DNA from: CAYQQU01 sp964419545
GTDB lineage: Bacteria; Bacteroidota; Bacteroidia; Chitinophagales; Saprospiraceae
Assembly: GCA_964419545.1 (NCBI GenBank)
Contig: CAYQQU010000011.1
Coordinates: 50,239 to 114,238 of the forward strand
Length of the DNA stretch: 64,000 bases
Reading direction: 5' to 3'
Shown here: positions 35,771 through 43,915 of the stretch, in pieces
Layout: the number at the start of each line of letters is the position of its first letter
Numbering within the stretch: the first letter of the stretch is position 1
Notes under the pieces: model-generated
What the model saw: the letters and a program-made list of their open reading frames with translations, nothing else
Told to the model about the DNA's origin: nothing
Databases searched by the model: none
Program-made: the position numbers and the translations under genes

Positions 35771-35968
35771 ATGGATAAAAAAACCAAGACCCGCCAGGAG
35801 ATCGCGGCCGAATACGGGATCAACCGGCGTACCTTACAGCGCTGGTTGAAACAAGAGAAAGTAAAGCTGCCGAAACGACTGTTGGGCCCCCGGGAGCAAG
35901 ACAAGATCTACCAGGTTTTCGGAAAGCCGGAACGGGAAGCCAAACCTAAGAAAACCTTCGGAGGTTAA
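35771..35968 (+). CDS. Small helix-turn-helix protein
   Basis: 65 residues, strongly basic. Residues about 5-30 (TRQEIAAEYGINRRTLQRWL) form a helix-turn-helix like the N-terminal DNA-binding part of transposases and small regulators; the remainder (LGPREQDKIYQVFGKPERE) is charged and may extend the DNA contact. No transposase catalytic part or inverted repeats follow, so it is more likely a small DNA-binding protein or a domesticated remnant than an active IS. It is upstream of ettA with 127 bases between. A regulatory role is inference. Confidence 0.6.
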   Translation: MDKKTKTRQEIAAEYGINRRTLQRWLKQEKVKLPKRLLGPREQDKIYQVFGKPEREAKPKKTFGG

Positions 35969-36095
35969 TTTGCCGTTAGCCCCTTTTTGCGGATATTTGC
36001 GCTTCGCGCTGCAAGGAGCGGTCCGATAGAACAACGAATTCAGATTACATTATCAGGTTCCTCTCCCAGGGAACCCGCAAAGCCAAAATCGCAAT

Positions 36096-37775
36096 ATGTC
36101 CAACGAGAAGATCATCTTTTCCATGTCGGGCGTCAGCAAGACCTTTCCGCCCAATAAACAAGTCCTGAAAAACATCTGGCTCAGCTTTTTCTACGGCGCC
36201 AAAATCGGCGTGCTGGGCCTCAACGGTTCGGGAAAATCCACCCTGCTCAAGATCATCGCCGGCCTCGACACCAATTACGAAGGCAAAATAGCGTTTGACG
36301 GCAGCTATAAGATCGGCTACCTGGAACAGGAGCCTCAACTCGAACCCGGCAAGACGGTCAAGGAGATCGTGGAAGAAGGCGTACAACACATCGTCGACAT
36401 GCTCAGGGAGTATGAGGAGATCAACCTCAAACTGGCCGAGCCGATGGACGAGGACGAAATGATGAAAGTGATCGAACGCCAGGGCGAACTCATGGAGCAG
36501 CTCGATCACCAAAACGCCTGGGAGCTGGATCATCGCCTCGACACCGCGATGGAAGCCCTGCGCTGCCCGCCGGAAGACGCTTCGGTCGACGTCCTCTCGG
36601 GCGGTGAACGCCGCCGCGTCGCTCTCGCGCGCCTGCTGCTCAGCAATCCCGACATCCTATTGCTGGACGAGCCCACCAACCACCTCGACGCCGAAAGCGT
36701 GCTCTGGCTGGAGCAATACCTGCAAAACTTCCCGGGTACGGTGATCGCCGTGACCCACGACCGCTACTTCCTCGATAATGTCGCCGGATGGATACTCGAA
36801 CTGGACCGCGGCGAGGGCATCCCCTGGCAGGGCAACTATTCTTCCTGGCTGGAACAAAAAGCCAAACGCCTCGAACAGGAAGAAAAAGCCGAGAGCAAAC
36901 GCCGTAAGACCTTACAGCGCGAACTGGATTGGATACGCATGGCCCCCAAAGCCAAACAAGCCAAAGGCAAAGCCCGCCTCAACGCCTACGAAAAGCTGGC
37001 CGACCAGGAGACCAAAGCGCGCGAGGCCAAACTGGAACTCTTCATTCCGCCGGGGCCGCGCCTGGGCGATGTAGTGATCGAAGCGGAAAACCTCGCCAAG
37101 AGCTACGGCGACCGCGTCCTGTTCGACGACCTGAGCTTCCGCATTCCCAAAAACGCCATCGTCGGCATCATCGGCCCCAACGGGGTGGGTAAGTCTACCC
37201 TCTTCCGAATCATCATGGGAAAGGAAACGCCCGATAACGGGAAAGTGGTTACCGGCGATACGGTGCAACTGTCGTACGTCGACCAAAGCCACGAAGAACT
37301 ACAGGACGGAGAAAAGACGGTATACGAGGTGGTGTCGGAAGGCAATGACATCCTGACGGTCGGCAACACTACCCTCAACGCACGAGCTTACCTGAGCAAG
37401 TTCAACTTCAGCGGCACCGACCAGCAAAAGAAAATCGACGTCCTTTCGGGCGGCGAGCGCAACCGCGTCCACCTGGCCATGACCCTGCGCGAAGGGGGCA
37501 ACGTGCTGCTGCTCGACGAACCTACCAACGACATCGACGTCAATACCCTCCGGGCGCTGGAAGACGCCCTGGAAGACTTCGCGGGCTGCGCATTGGTCAT
37601 CTCCCACGACCGCTGGTTTATCGACCGCCTGGCTACGCATATCCTCGCGTTCGAAGACGACGCGGAGGTGGTTTTCTTCGAAGGCAACTTCTCGGATTAC
37701 GAGGCGGCAAAGAAAGAAAGACTGGGCGATATCACCCCGCACCGGCCGCGGTTCAAGAATGTGATCAACAGATAG
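36096..37775 (+). CDS. ettA: Energy-dependent translational throttle protein EttA (ABC-F)
   Basis: 559 residues, matching EttA length. Two ABC ATPase domains without membrane segments: first Walker A in GVLGLNGSGKSTLLKIIAG with signature LSGGERRRVALARLLL and Walker B DILLLDEPTNHLDAES; second Walker A in IIGPNGVGKSTLFRIIMG with LSGGERNRVHLAMTL and LLLDEPTNDIDVNTLR. The linker has the basic P-site tRNA-interaction motif region (KTLQRELDWIRMAPKAKQAK, KARLNAYEKL). EttA binds the ribosomal E site and gates translation according to the ATP/ADP ratio. The arrangement and length favour EttA over other ABC-F proteins. Confidence 0.93.
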   Translation: MSNEKIIFSMSGVSKTFPPNKQVLKNIWLSFFYGAKIGVLGLNGSGKSTLLKIIAGLDTNYEGKIAFDGSYKIGYLEQEPQLEPGKTVKEIVEEGVQHIVDMLREYEEINLKLAEPMDEDEMMKVIERQGELMEQLDHQNAWELDHRLDTAMEALRCPPEDASVDVLSGGERRRVALARLLLSNPDILLLDEPTNHLDAESVLWLEQYLQNFPGTVIAVTHDRYFLDNVAGWILELDRGEGIPWQGNYSSWLEQKAKRLEQEEKAESKRRKTLQRELDWIRMAPKAKQAKGKARLNAYEKLADQETKAREAKLELFIPPGPRLGDVVIEAENLAKSYGDRVLFDDLSFRIPKNAIVGIIGPNGVGKSTLFRIIMGKETPDNGKVVTGDTVQLSYVDQSHEELQDGEKTVYEVVSEGNDILTVGNTTLNARAYLSKFNFSGTDQQKKIDVLSGGERNRVHLAMTLREGGNVLLLDEPTNDIDVNTLRALEDALEDFAGCALVISHDRWFIDRLATHILAFEDDAEVVFFEGNFSDYEAAKKERLGDITPHRPRFKNVINR

Positions 37776-37834
37776 CGCGCGTTCTTTTCCGCATGTCTGC
37801 ATAAAATGTCATTACATCCTGCAATAGAGGAAGC

Positions 37835-38023
37835 ATGAAAAAGATCGCACTATTCGGCGGCACGGGTCGCACCGGTAAATTGTTTCTGGAACAAGCCGTA
37901 CAGAAGGGCCATCCGGTAAAAGCAATGGTCAGAACACCGGCGAAGCTGGACCTGGCTGATTTTATACTGCAACAGGTAGAGGAAGAAGGCTATATCGGGG
38001 AGATGCCCTTCGTGAGCTATTAA
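37835..38023 (+). pseudogene. Internally deleted NAD(P)H-binding oxidoreductase relic
   Basis: 62 codons. The first about 39 residues (KKIALFGGTGRTGKLFLEQA then GHPVKAMVRTPAKLD) are the start of an atypical short-chain dehydrogenase / NAD(P)H-binding protein with its GxTGxxG nucleotide motif. The last about 23 (LADFILQQVEEEGYIGEMPF) match the C-terminal end of the same family. About 150 middle residues are missing, with the frame preserved. The product could not bind substrate, so it is probably a relic. Its stop codon overlaps the stop of the convergent gene by four bases. Confidence 0.7.
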
Positions 38024-38370
38024 AAGCCCCCGATAGCGTACTTCCAGACATCAAAGCGAAAACTTTCTTTGGTCTTGATGAATTTTGCGAACTCTTCTTT
38101 CAGCAGGTCGACGATTTCCTGCCGGGTAAGAAAATAGCTCTCCGGAGGCTTCAACTCGTCATTCAGCGGGTCGAGCCGGTTGAGCAGATCGGCGATGCGC
38201 TCGCGGTTGACGGCCATCGCCAGTTCGTGGACGGCCTCGTCGGGAAGCTTGCGGCTGATCAATTCGGCTTCCGCTACCCGAAGCGCTTCCGGCTGAAAAT
38301 GCTTTGGCGACTCCAGAATCTCGACGAGTTCGCGACTGTCTTTGCGGGCGTATCGTTTAGCTAAGTTCAT
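38020..38370 (-). CDS. Hypothetical helical protein
   Basis: 116 residues from the ATG at 38370 (MNLAKRYARKDSRELVEILE), chosen because the upstream eight codons (RTGKRKK) are an unlikely start region. It is charged, without signal peptide or membrane segment, and mainly helical (EALRVAEAELISRKLPDEAV, TRQEIVDLLKEEFAKFIKTK). The family is not recognised. It is 43 bases downstream of the thioredoxin-family gene in the same orientation, so both may be co-transcribed. Confidence 0.65.
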   Translation of the reverse strand: MNLAKRYARKDSRELVEILESPKHFQPEALRVAEAELISRKLPDEAVHELAMAVNRERIADLLNRLDPLNDELKPPESYFLTRQEIVDLLKEEFAKFIKTKESFRFDVWKYAIGGF

Positions 38371-38413
38371 CTTTTTCCGTTTTCCGGTCCGCAAAACTTA
38401 ATTGACAACGAAG

Positions 38414-38971
38414 TTAATTTTTCCACTTGATGTTACATCCCCCGCTTGGGTATTGCTTTTCGTTCACCGGCTCTCCGGCCAGCACGGCGTCGAGGGCGGC
38501 CCGCAGGTCGCGGCCCGTCAGCGGTTCGTCGTTCTTGGGGCGCGAGTTGTCGAGCCGGCCGCGGTACACCAGTTTGCGGTCGCCGTCGAAAACGTAAAAG
38601 TCGGGCGTACAGGCAGCATCGTAAGCCCGGGCGACTTCCTGGGTTTCATCGTAGAGGTAAGGAAACGGATAGCCCACGGCGGCCGCGTGTTCTTTCATCT
38701 TATCCGGGCCGTCCTGCGGATAATTTTCCACGTCGTTGGAGCTGATGGCGACGAAGCCCACGCCTTTGGCCATGTAATCTTTGGCCACCCTGACGATCTC
38801 GGGATTGACGTGAATGACGTAGGGACAGTGATTGCACAAAAACATGACTACGGTAGCCCGGTCGGTAGCGACATCGTCCAGGCTGACGTCTTTGCCGGAA
38901 ACGGTGTCGGGCAGTTTGAAGCCGGGCGCTTGTGTACCCAGGTTGAGCATAGTGGATTCGGTGAAAGCCAT
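38414..38971 (-). CDS. Thioredoxin-family peroxiredoxin-like protein
   Basis: 185 residues. The AhpC/Redoxin-like fold is evident: LGTQAPGFKLPDTVSGKDVS, the active-site loop in VVMFLCNHCPYVIHVNPEIV, and FVAISSNDVENYPQD. The CNHC pair replaces the thioredoxin CGPC, a subgroup common in Bacteroidota that is annotated as thioredoxin-family protein. There is no signal peptide, so it is cytoplasmic. A start at the Met seven codons in (MLNLGTQAPGF) is also reasonable. Redox function is inferred from the fold; the electron donor is unknown. Confidence 0.85.
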   Translation of the reverse strand: MAFTESTMLNLGTQAPGFKLPDTVSGKDVSLDDVATDRATVVMFLCNHCPYVIHVNPEIVRVAKDYMAKGVGFVAISSNDVENYPQDGPDKMKEHAAAVGYPFPYLYDETQEVARAYDAACTPDFYVFDGDRKLVYRGRLDNSRPKNDEPLTGRDLRAALDAVLAGEPVNEKQYPSGGCNIKWKN

Positions 38972-39030
38972 AAGGTCGGTTTTATCAAAATAATAAATTA
39001 GTCCGGTAAAGAGTTCAATGCAGCCCTTTT

Positions 39031-39774
39031 TCAGTCAATCGGCAAAAAAAGCACCATCTCGCCCGGCTCCAGAGCGTCAACGTGCCCGGCCAGGGTGGTA
39101 TCTGCGTTAAAAAAATGGAAGTGCGCATGGGTGTCGTGGTGGGTAAAAATAGCGGTATGCGCGGTCGAATAGAACCCGAGCACTTCGACTTCCGCATCGG
39201 TGAGGACGCCGTTGGGCCCCGAAGTGCGGTGCTTTTCGTGGGTATGCCGGTCATCATCCGCCGGCCAGTCGATGACGTGCCACTGCAGGCGCCGGGCGCG
39301 GCCCCGCAGGCGCAACGGGAAAGCGCTTTCGGCATCGAGACCCTGCTGTTTCGCCTGCTCGGCGATGAATGCTTCCAGATCGGCCTGTTCCCGGATCGAC
39401 TCCGGAACATTGAAGCCTTCCCAGTGACTTACCTGCGCCCACACCAGCAAGGCCGCCCGATGATCAAAAGACCGGTCGACGATCAGCTGGCTGTCCCGCA
39501 CAAAACTGACCAGCGGCTGCCCGTTCCATATCAATACCTCGCCCCGGAGCGCTTCGAGAGCGCCCAAAGCGAAAAGGTTGTTGCGCGATCGCAACGTATC
39601 GAGATCGACTTTGGCGCTGAGATCGTTCCGGTGCATGAAGTCGCGCAGGGCCCCGCGGTAATACACTTCAGGGGGCTCGCCGGAGGGCGGCAATTGACAA
39701 GCGGATGCTCCGAAAAGCAGTAAAAAGAGAAAAATAAAGGCTTTGGGCGCTGGATATTTGGAATTCCTGACCAT
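39031..39774 (-). CDS. Alpha-acetolactate decarboxylase-like lipoprotein
   Basis: 247 residues with a lipoprotein signal (PKAFIFLFLLLFGASACQLP). The mature protein resembles the BudA fold: VYYRGALRDFMHRNDLSAKV, LFALGALEALRGEVLIWNGQ and, near the C-terminus, HHDTHAHFHFFNADTTLAGH, which supplies the metal-binding His cluster of that family. BudA converts acetolactate to acetoin. A lipid-anchored version is odd for a catabolic enzyme, so the substrate may differ. It lies 49 bases after a 164-bp palindromic element (copy 2) that occupies its upstream region. Confidence 0.6.
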   Translation of the reverse strand: MVRNSKYPAPKAFIFLFLLLFGASACQLPPSGEPPEVYYRGALRDFMHRNDLSAKVDLDTLRSRNNLFALGALEALRGEVLIWNGQPLVSFVRDSQLIVDRSFDHRAALLVWAQVSHWEGFNVPESIREQADLEAFIAEQAKQQGLDAESAFPLRLRGRARRLQWHVIDWPADDDRHTHEKHRTSGPNGVLTDAEVEVLGFYSTAHTAIFTHHDTHAHFHFFNADTTLAGHVDALEPGEMVLFLPID

Positions 39775-39815
39775 CTTGGGAAACGTAGCGATTCGGAAAA
39801 GTCGGGAAGTACCTG

Positions 39816-39979
39816 AGAGCTTGTTTGGAGGTAGTCATTTTGGCTGCAAAACCCAGCTTTTGGAACCTCCCTGTGGCATTTTTCCGACCCGTAGCGCTGC
39901 TATGAGCCGGAAAAATCCCTTCGGGAGAACCCAAAATCTGAGTTTTTCGCTTCAAAAGCACTACCTCCAAACAAGCTCT
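39816..39979 (-). repeat. 164-bp palindromic element, copy 2
   Basis: This is the reverse complement of copy 1 at 29462-29625, with one base difference in 164 and the same 20-base terminal inverted repeats. It sits just upstream of the acetolactate decarboxylase-like gene and may carry or disturb that gene's promoter. The opposite orientation of two near-identical copies 10 kb apart points to recent duplication or transposition, or to a sequence that could mediate inversion. Confidence 0.9.
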
Positions 39980-40323
39980 GAGCGCGCACTCTTCTGCTCC
40001 TTCACGCCACCGACAGGCAAGTCTTTAGGTTGAGCTCGGTTTCGATGGTGCAATGAGCAAAAGGATGCGCACGATGCATTTCCCTGATCGCGGCTTTTAC
40101 CTCAATTATCTGTTCAAAGGTACGAATATTTTCCAGTCGAACGTGCGCGGTAAAGGCGCAGCACCTCACCTTCCAGCGACCAGGTGCGAAGGTGATGATG
40201 ATAACCCAAAGCTATCGGGTTTGACAGGGAAGCACGGGGAGACGGGAAATCTGGTTTCAGAGCTCGCTTGGAGATAGTCATTTCGGCTGCGAAAACCAGA
40301 TCTCCTCCCGTCATCACGTGCGG
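39980..40323. other. Intergenic region with decayed repeat and hairpin
   Basis: This stretch holds the decayed repeat at 40259-40310 and an inverted pair around it (GACGGG...CTGGTTT near 40241 and AACCAGAT...CCCGTC near 40295-40311) that could terminate the leftward heavy-metal lipoprotein transcript. Short open frames at 40053-40277 and 40114-40317 have no supporting feature. Confidence 0.5.
40259..40310 (-). repeat. Decayed fragment of the 164-bp element
   Basis: The first about 40 bases align with the start of copy 2 (AGAGCTCGCTTGGAGATAGT then CATTTCGGCTGCGAAAACCAG) with scattered substitutions, but no opposite end is present. It looks like an old, truncated copy only 280 bases from the intact copy 2. 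Confidence 0.6.
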
Positions 40324-40641
40324 TTATTCATGCCTGTGTCCGTTCTCCAGGTGATCGGATAGCGCCACGTAATCCATACCGCAGACCGGGCATTCTCCCG
40401 GTTCATCGCTGCCGCTGCCTTCGCAGTGCATCGGGCACACGTAAGCAGCAGTATATTCCGGCCCGTCGCCGTGGGCGTGATCGGCCGCAGCGCCGTGATG
40501 GTGATGTTCGTCCATCATTTCAGCAGGTTCAGCTGATGTTTCCGACCGACCGGCCTCACCGGCGTTGTTTCCACAGGCGGTCAGTGCAAGAGCGGCCGCA
40601 AAAAACAAAGCGACCGGGAAAAACCATACAGTTTTTTTCAT
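40324..40641 (-). CDS. Heavy-metal-binding-domain lipoprotein
   Basis: 105 residues from the ATG at 40641 (MKKTVWFFPVALFFAAALAL, then TACGNN with a lipobox Cys). A His-rich stretch (DEHHHHGAAADHAHG) is followed by a heavy-metal-binding domain: YVCPMHCEGSGSDEPGECPV then CGMDYV, the CPMH...CPxCGM pattern found at the N-terminus of CusB-like adaptors. It likely binds Cu, Ag or Zn in the periplasm. It is the last gene of the leftward metal-efflux group and may hand metal to CusB, which carries the same domain. The upstream ATG at 40674 would put extra residues before a good signal and is less likely. Confidence 0.85.
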   Translation of the reverse strand: MKKTVWFFPVALFFAAALALTACGNNAGEAGRSETSAEPAEMMDEHHHHGAAADHAHGDGPEYTAAYVCPMHCEGSGSDEPGECPVCGMDYVALSDHLENGHRHE

Positions 40642-40701
40642 GATAGCATTAATTGATAGTTGAATGATTTTCACCCTGCCGCCAGGTAAGTCTGTTTGTA
40701 A

Positions 40702-40869
40702 TTAGCGTTCTTCTTCCGCTTCGTGATGAACTGGCTCGTTCATCCTATGCTGTTCTCTCTTTTCGCGCCGTTCCTCTCTTTCCTGGCGGTTATTCCGGTT
40801 ATTGAAGGCGGTAAAATACCAAATTCCGAATCCAATGACGAGTATGACAAAAATCCAGTTGTAAATCAT
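40702..40869 (-). CDS. 55-residue membrane protein in the metal-efflux group
   Basis: A short frame from the ATG at 40869 to the stop at 40702. It encodes one membrane segment (NWIFVILVIGFGIWYFTAF) followed by a strongly charged tail (NNRNNRQEREERREKREQ, then HHEAEEER). It lies in the same direction between CusB-like and heavy-metal lipoprotein genes with about 60 bases on each side. The clear N-in hydrophobic segment plus charged cytoplasmic or periplasmic tail, and codon use like its neighbours, support a real gene. It could be a small accessory of the Cus-type pump, but no family is recognised. Confidence 0.6.
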   Translation of the reverse strand: MIYNWIFVILVIGFGIWYFTAFNNRNNRQEREERREKREQHRMNEPVHHEAEEER

Positions 40870-40934
40870 AATATTGATTTACTATAAAAAGCCTCAAAGC
40901 GCCATTTGTTCAAACCTAAAACACTTATTATCAA

Positions 40935-42662
40935 CTAATTAACGCCCAAAGAATCTTCTACTACCCCACACTTGAGCATCCGGCTGCCGAAATAGGGATT
41001 ACGGATTTGCAGTTCCTGGCTGAGCCAGTCGGCGCCCCGGTCGTCGAAAGCCATTGGGCAGTGCTGTACATAGAGTGTTTGCGGCCCTCCGCCGAAAGCG
41101 CGCACCGTGGTAATCATGGCTTCGGAGACCGACTCAAACTGTCTGCGTTGCCCTTCCACCTCTGCCGTTTCAGCGATCTGTCCGGCCTCATTCCTCAGAA
41201 TTTTTTGTTGTTTAAGCCAGAAAGCCCGTGGTTTCGAAGGCAGCACCAGTTCGTCTATCTCATCCAGCGCCGCCAGGAAAGAACGTGCAGCGGCGGCGGC
41301 CGCGTCGGGATCAGTTGCCACCAAAGCATCTTTTACCGCCAGGTAACGCATAATCAATGTGTTGAAGGGATCGCGAAAAGCATCCGGGGTGGCTGCTGCA
41401 AATGCCGGCGCCGATGTTCCTTCCGGGCTCGTCACCTCCCGGTTCATCATACTGGCCTGGTTGTTGAGCTGTGCGGCGGCATCGATGGTGAAAGCGCCGT
41501 AGGTTACGACCTGATCGCCGGGCGACAACCCGTTTTTTACCCGATAGGCGTCTCCGAGGGAAGCGCCCAGCAGCACCTCCCGGTATTCGAAAGACGGCAC
41601 GGAAGCCCCCGGCGCTTCGACGTATACGACCGAGCGCTTTCCGGTCCATAGCACCGCCGATTTGGGCACAGTTAACGTCCCTTGCGGGGGGCCTTCTGTG
41701 CGGGACTCCAAAACGCCCCTGACCAGCATCGCCGGTTTGAGTTGCCGGCCGGGGTTGGCCACTTCAGCTCGCAGAGAAACGATCCGGGTTTGCTCATCGA
41801 TCACCGGGTCGATAAAGCGGATGCGGGCGGTGAATTCGCGGCCGGGAATGGCCGGCGTCTCGAAAGTGATCCGGTCGCCTACCTGAACGGTGGCCAGGTC
41901 TTCCTCGTAAGCATCAAAAAGAACCCATACCCGGCTTAGATCGGCGATATCGTAAAGCACCGCGCCGCGCGATACGTAGTCGCCAACAGCTATTCGGCGC
42001 CCGACGACTACGCCGGCCGTCTCGGCCGGCACATCAAACGTCTCTCTGATCCGACCGGTGCGAAGGAGCGCGTTGACCAGCGTATCCGGAAGTTTCCAGC
42101 GGCGGGCTTTGCGACGAGCGGCGTTGAGCAGGGCGGTATCGGCCAGTTGCTTCGCCGAAAGCAGCTCCTGTTGGGTCGTGATCCATTCCGGCGAATAAAG
42201 CCGCAGTAAGGGCTGGCCTTGCTGCACCGATTCGCCGGTGAAACTCACGAACAGTTTTTCGATGCGCCCGGGCAGATGAGCCACCTGACTGGCGATGCGG
42301 CGTTCGTCGATGGCTACTTTTCCGTTCAGCGCGATCGTCTTTTTCGCGTCGGTGGTGCGTCCGACCGTGGTCGTTTGTATCTGCGCCAGCTTTACGGCCT
42401 CGGGTGTCATTTGTAATACCAGCGGATCGCCGGCCCCTGCCTCAGCTACCGGCACGAGTTCCATCTCGCAGATCGGGCACCGCCCGGGGCCTTCCTGGCG
42501 AATTTGCGGGTGCATCGAACAAGTATACTTCTCCGCCGCGACCGGCGTTTCGACCTGATCACGTCCCCCCTCGCCGGCGTCCGGCCTACTAAAAAAAAGG
42601 TACCCGGCGCCCAGGCCGACGGCCAGCGCAAGCAGAGCAGTGATTATTATTCTGAAATTCAT
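40935..42662 (-). CDS. cusB: CusB-like periplasmic adaptor with heavy-metal-binding and DUF3347 domains
   Basis: 575 residues from the ATG at 42662 (MNFRIIITALLALAVGLGAG). After the membrane anchor comes a heavy-metal-binding domain (YTCSMHPQIRQEGPGRCPIC, EMELVPV), then the adaptor's lipoyl, hairpin and barrel parts (GRIEKLFVSFTGESVQQGQP, LYSPEWITTQQELLSAKQLA, LFDAYEEDLATVQVGDRITF). The C-terminal about 170 residues are a DUF3347-type helical domain (DPFNTLIMRYLAVKDALVAT) ending with YVQHCPMAFDDRGADWLSQE, likely metal binding. It links the CusA-like pump with the CusC-like channel to export Cu(I)/Ag(I). The frame is open upstream to 42746, but that overlaps the CusC-like gene. Confidence 0.92.
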   Translation of the reverse strand: MNFRIIITALLALAVGLGAGYLFFSRPDAGEGGRDQVETPVAAEKYTCSMHPQIRQEGPGRCPICEMELVPVAEAGAGDPLVLQMTPEAVKLAQIQTTTVGRTTDAKKTIALNGKVAIDERRIASQVAHLPGRIEKLFVSFTGESVQQGQPLLRLYSPEWITTQQELLSAKQLADTALLNAARRKARRWKLPDTLVNALLRTGRIRETFDVPAETAGVVVGRRIAVGDYVSRGAVLYDIADLSRVWVLFDAYEEDLATVQVGDRITFETPAIPGREFTARIRFIDPVIDEQTRIVSLRAEVANPGRQLKPAMLVRGVLESRTEGPPQGTLTVPKSAVLWTGKRSVVYVEAPGASVPSFEYREVLLGASLGDAYRVKNGLSPGDQVVTYGAFTIDAAAQLNNQASMMNREVTSPEGTSAPAFAAATPDAFRDPFNTLIMRYLAVKDALVATDPDAAAAAARSFLAALDEIDELVLPSKPRAFWLKQQKILRNEAGQIAETAEVEGQRRQFESVSEAMITTVRAFGGGPQTLYVQHCPMAFDDRGADWLSQELQIRNPYFGSRMLKCGVVEDSLGVN

Positions 42663-42682
42663 TTTTACCAGCTTTTTAATTC

Positions 42683-43915
42683 TTAATTCGTTAAATACCG
42701 TTGGGCCTCTGCAACGGCCAGGTAGCCGTCGATGAGCGCGCGCCATCGCTGCAATTCGTAATCGGAGCGCTCCAGATACAGCCGCAGGAGCGCATCGAAA
42801 CCATCGCCCGAACTGCTGTACTGGTCCTGAAGGATATTGATGGCGGCGTTCACGGTCGCGATTTGCTGAGCAAAGAGCTGCCGTCGCCGCTCAGCATCAT
42901 CAAAGTCGGCTAAGGCCCGCTCAAAGGAAGCCTGCAGACGCAACCGGGTTCCCGATTCGCGATGCTCCAGGGCAGCAAGCCGGCGTTCCTCTTCTTCGGC
43001 TTTTGCAGCGTATTTTCTGCGAAAGAACGGCAGCTTCAAGCCGACCCGGGGGGAGAGGATATCGCGCCCGTTGCCCGAAGGAAAGGCGTCGCTGCGGCGG
43101 CCAACGAGGATGTAATCCAGGCCAAGGGCGAAGGAAGGTTTGCGATCTAATTCGTTCAGCGACAGTCGCTGCCGAGCCATCTCCCTCTTCGCCGCCAGGG
43201 TGCGCAATTCGGGGTGATCGCCCGGTTCAACCGCAGCGCTGTCAAAAAACAAGACCGGCGGCGCCAGGCTGTCGGAAGCAGCAAGGGAAGCCGCGGGCGG
43301 ACGGTTCAGAAGCTGATTGAGCGTAGCCTGCGGCTTGCGGGATTGCACCGCCAGCCGGTCGATCTCGGCCTCCAGGGCCTGTTGCCGCAACTGCACCTGT
43401 AACACATCGGCCAATGTAGCTTCTCCGGCCTCTACCCGACTCAGCACCAGTTTTTCTAATCCGGCCAGCCATTCGCGGTTGCGGGTTAAAATGCGGCGGC
43501 GGCCCCGTAGTTCCTGCCAATTCCAGTAAGCCTGAGCCAGTTCGAAGGACAACTCCAGCCGGCGCATGCTGACCGCTTCGCCAGACAGCCGGGCCTGGGC
43601 CAGCGCAACCCGCTCCCGCGCCGCCAGCGTACCCGGCCAGGGAAGCGCCTGGGTGGCGCTCAACCGTAACCATTGGGGCCCCAGTCGCGTCTCCACCGGC
43701 AACGCAAAGGCGCCGACCCCCAGCTCCGGATCGGGCAACTGACGCACCTGCACGGCAAATGTCCGTTCCGCCAGATGCTCTTCCTGAAGCGCCGCCAATT
43801 CCGGATTTTGTTGCATCGCTATTTTGAGCAAAGTATCCAGAGGCTGAGCGAACGCCGGCTCAGTTAATATCAGTTGGAGACCAATGAACAACGTGTATCG
43901 ACAAATATTTTTCAT
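42683..43915 (-). CDS. cusC: CusC-like TolC-family outer-membrane channel
   Basis: 410 residues. A signal peptide (YTLFIGLQLILTEPAFAQ) is followed by the two-repeat helical TolC layout, with the TQALPWPGTLAARERVALAQ segment typical of the heavy-metal subgroup. The start codon overlaps the CusA-like stop by four bases (ATGA), which gives translational coupling. It forms the outer-membrane exit for the Cus-type pump. Confidence 0.9.
   Translation of the reverse strand: MKNICRYTLFIGLQLILTEPAFAQPLDTLLKIAMQQNPELAALQEEHLAERTFAVQVRQLPDPELGVGAFALPVETRLGPQWLRLSATQALPWPGTLAARERVALAQARLSGEAVSMRRLELSFELAQAYWNWQELRGRRRILTRNREWLAGLEKLVLSRVEAGEATLADVLQVQLRQQALEAEIDRLAVQSRKPQATLNQLLNRPPAASLAASDSLAPPVLFFDSAAVEPGDHPELRTLAAKREMARQRLSLNELDRKPSFALGLDYILVGRRSDAFPSGNGRDILSPRVGLKLPFFRRKYAAKAEEEERRLAALEHRESGTRLRLQASFERALADFDDAERRRQLFAQQIATVNAAINILQDQYSSSGDGFDALLRLYLERSDYELQRWRALIDGYLAVAEAQRYLTN

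Noticed and set aside
35419..35778. 119-codon open frame upstream of the small HTH gene
   Set aside because: Basic, irregular composition with no recognisable feature, and it overlaps the start of the better supported HTH gene.
35771..35968. Possible insertion sequence around the small HTH gene
   Set aside because: No catalytic transposase part and no terminal inverted repeats were found nearby.
40053..40317. Overlapping open frames at 40053-40277 and 40114-40317
   Set aside because: They run through the decayed repeat and hairpin region and have no protein features.
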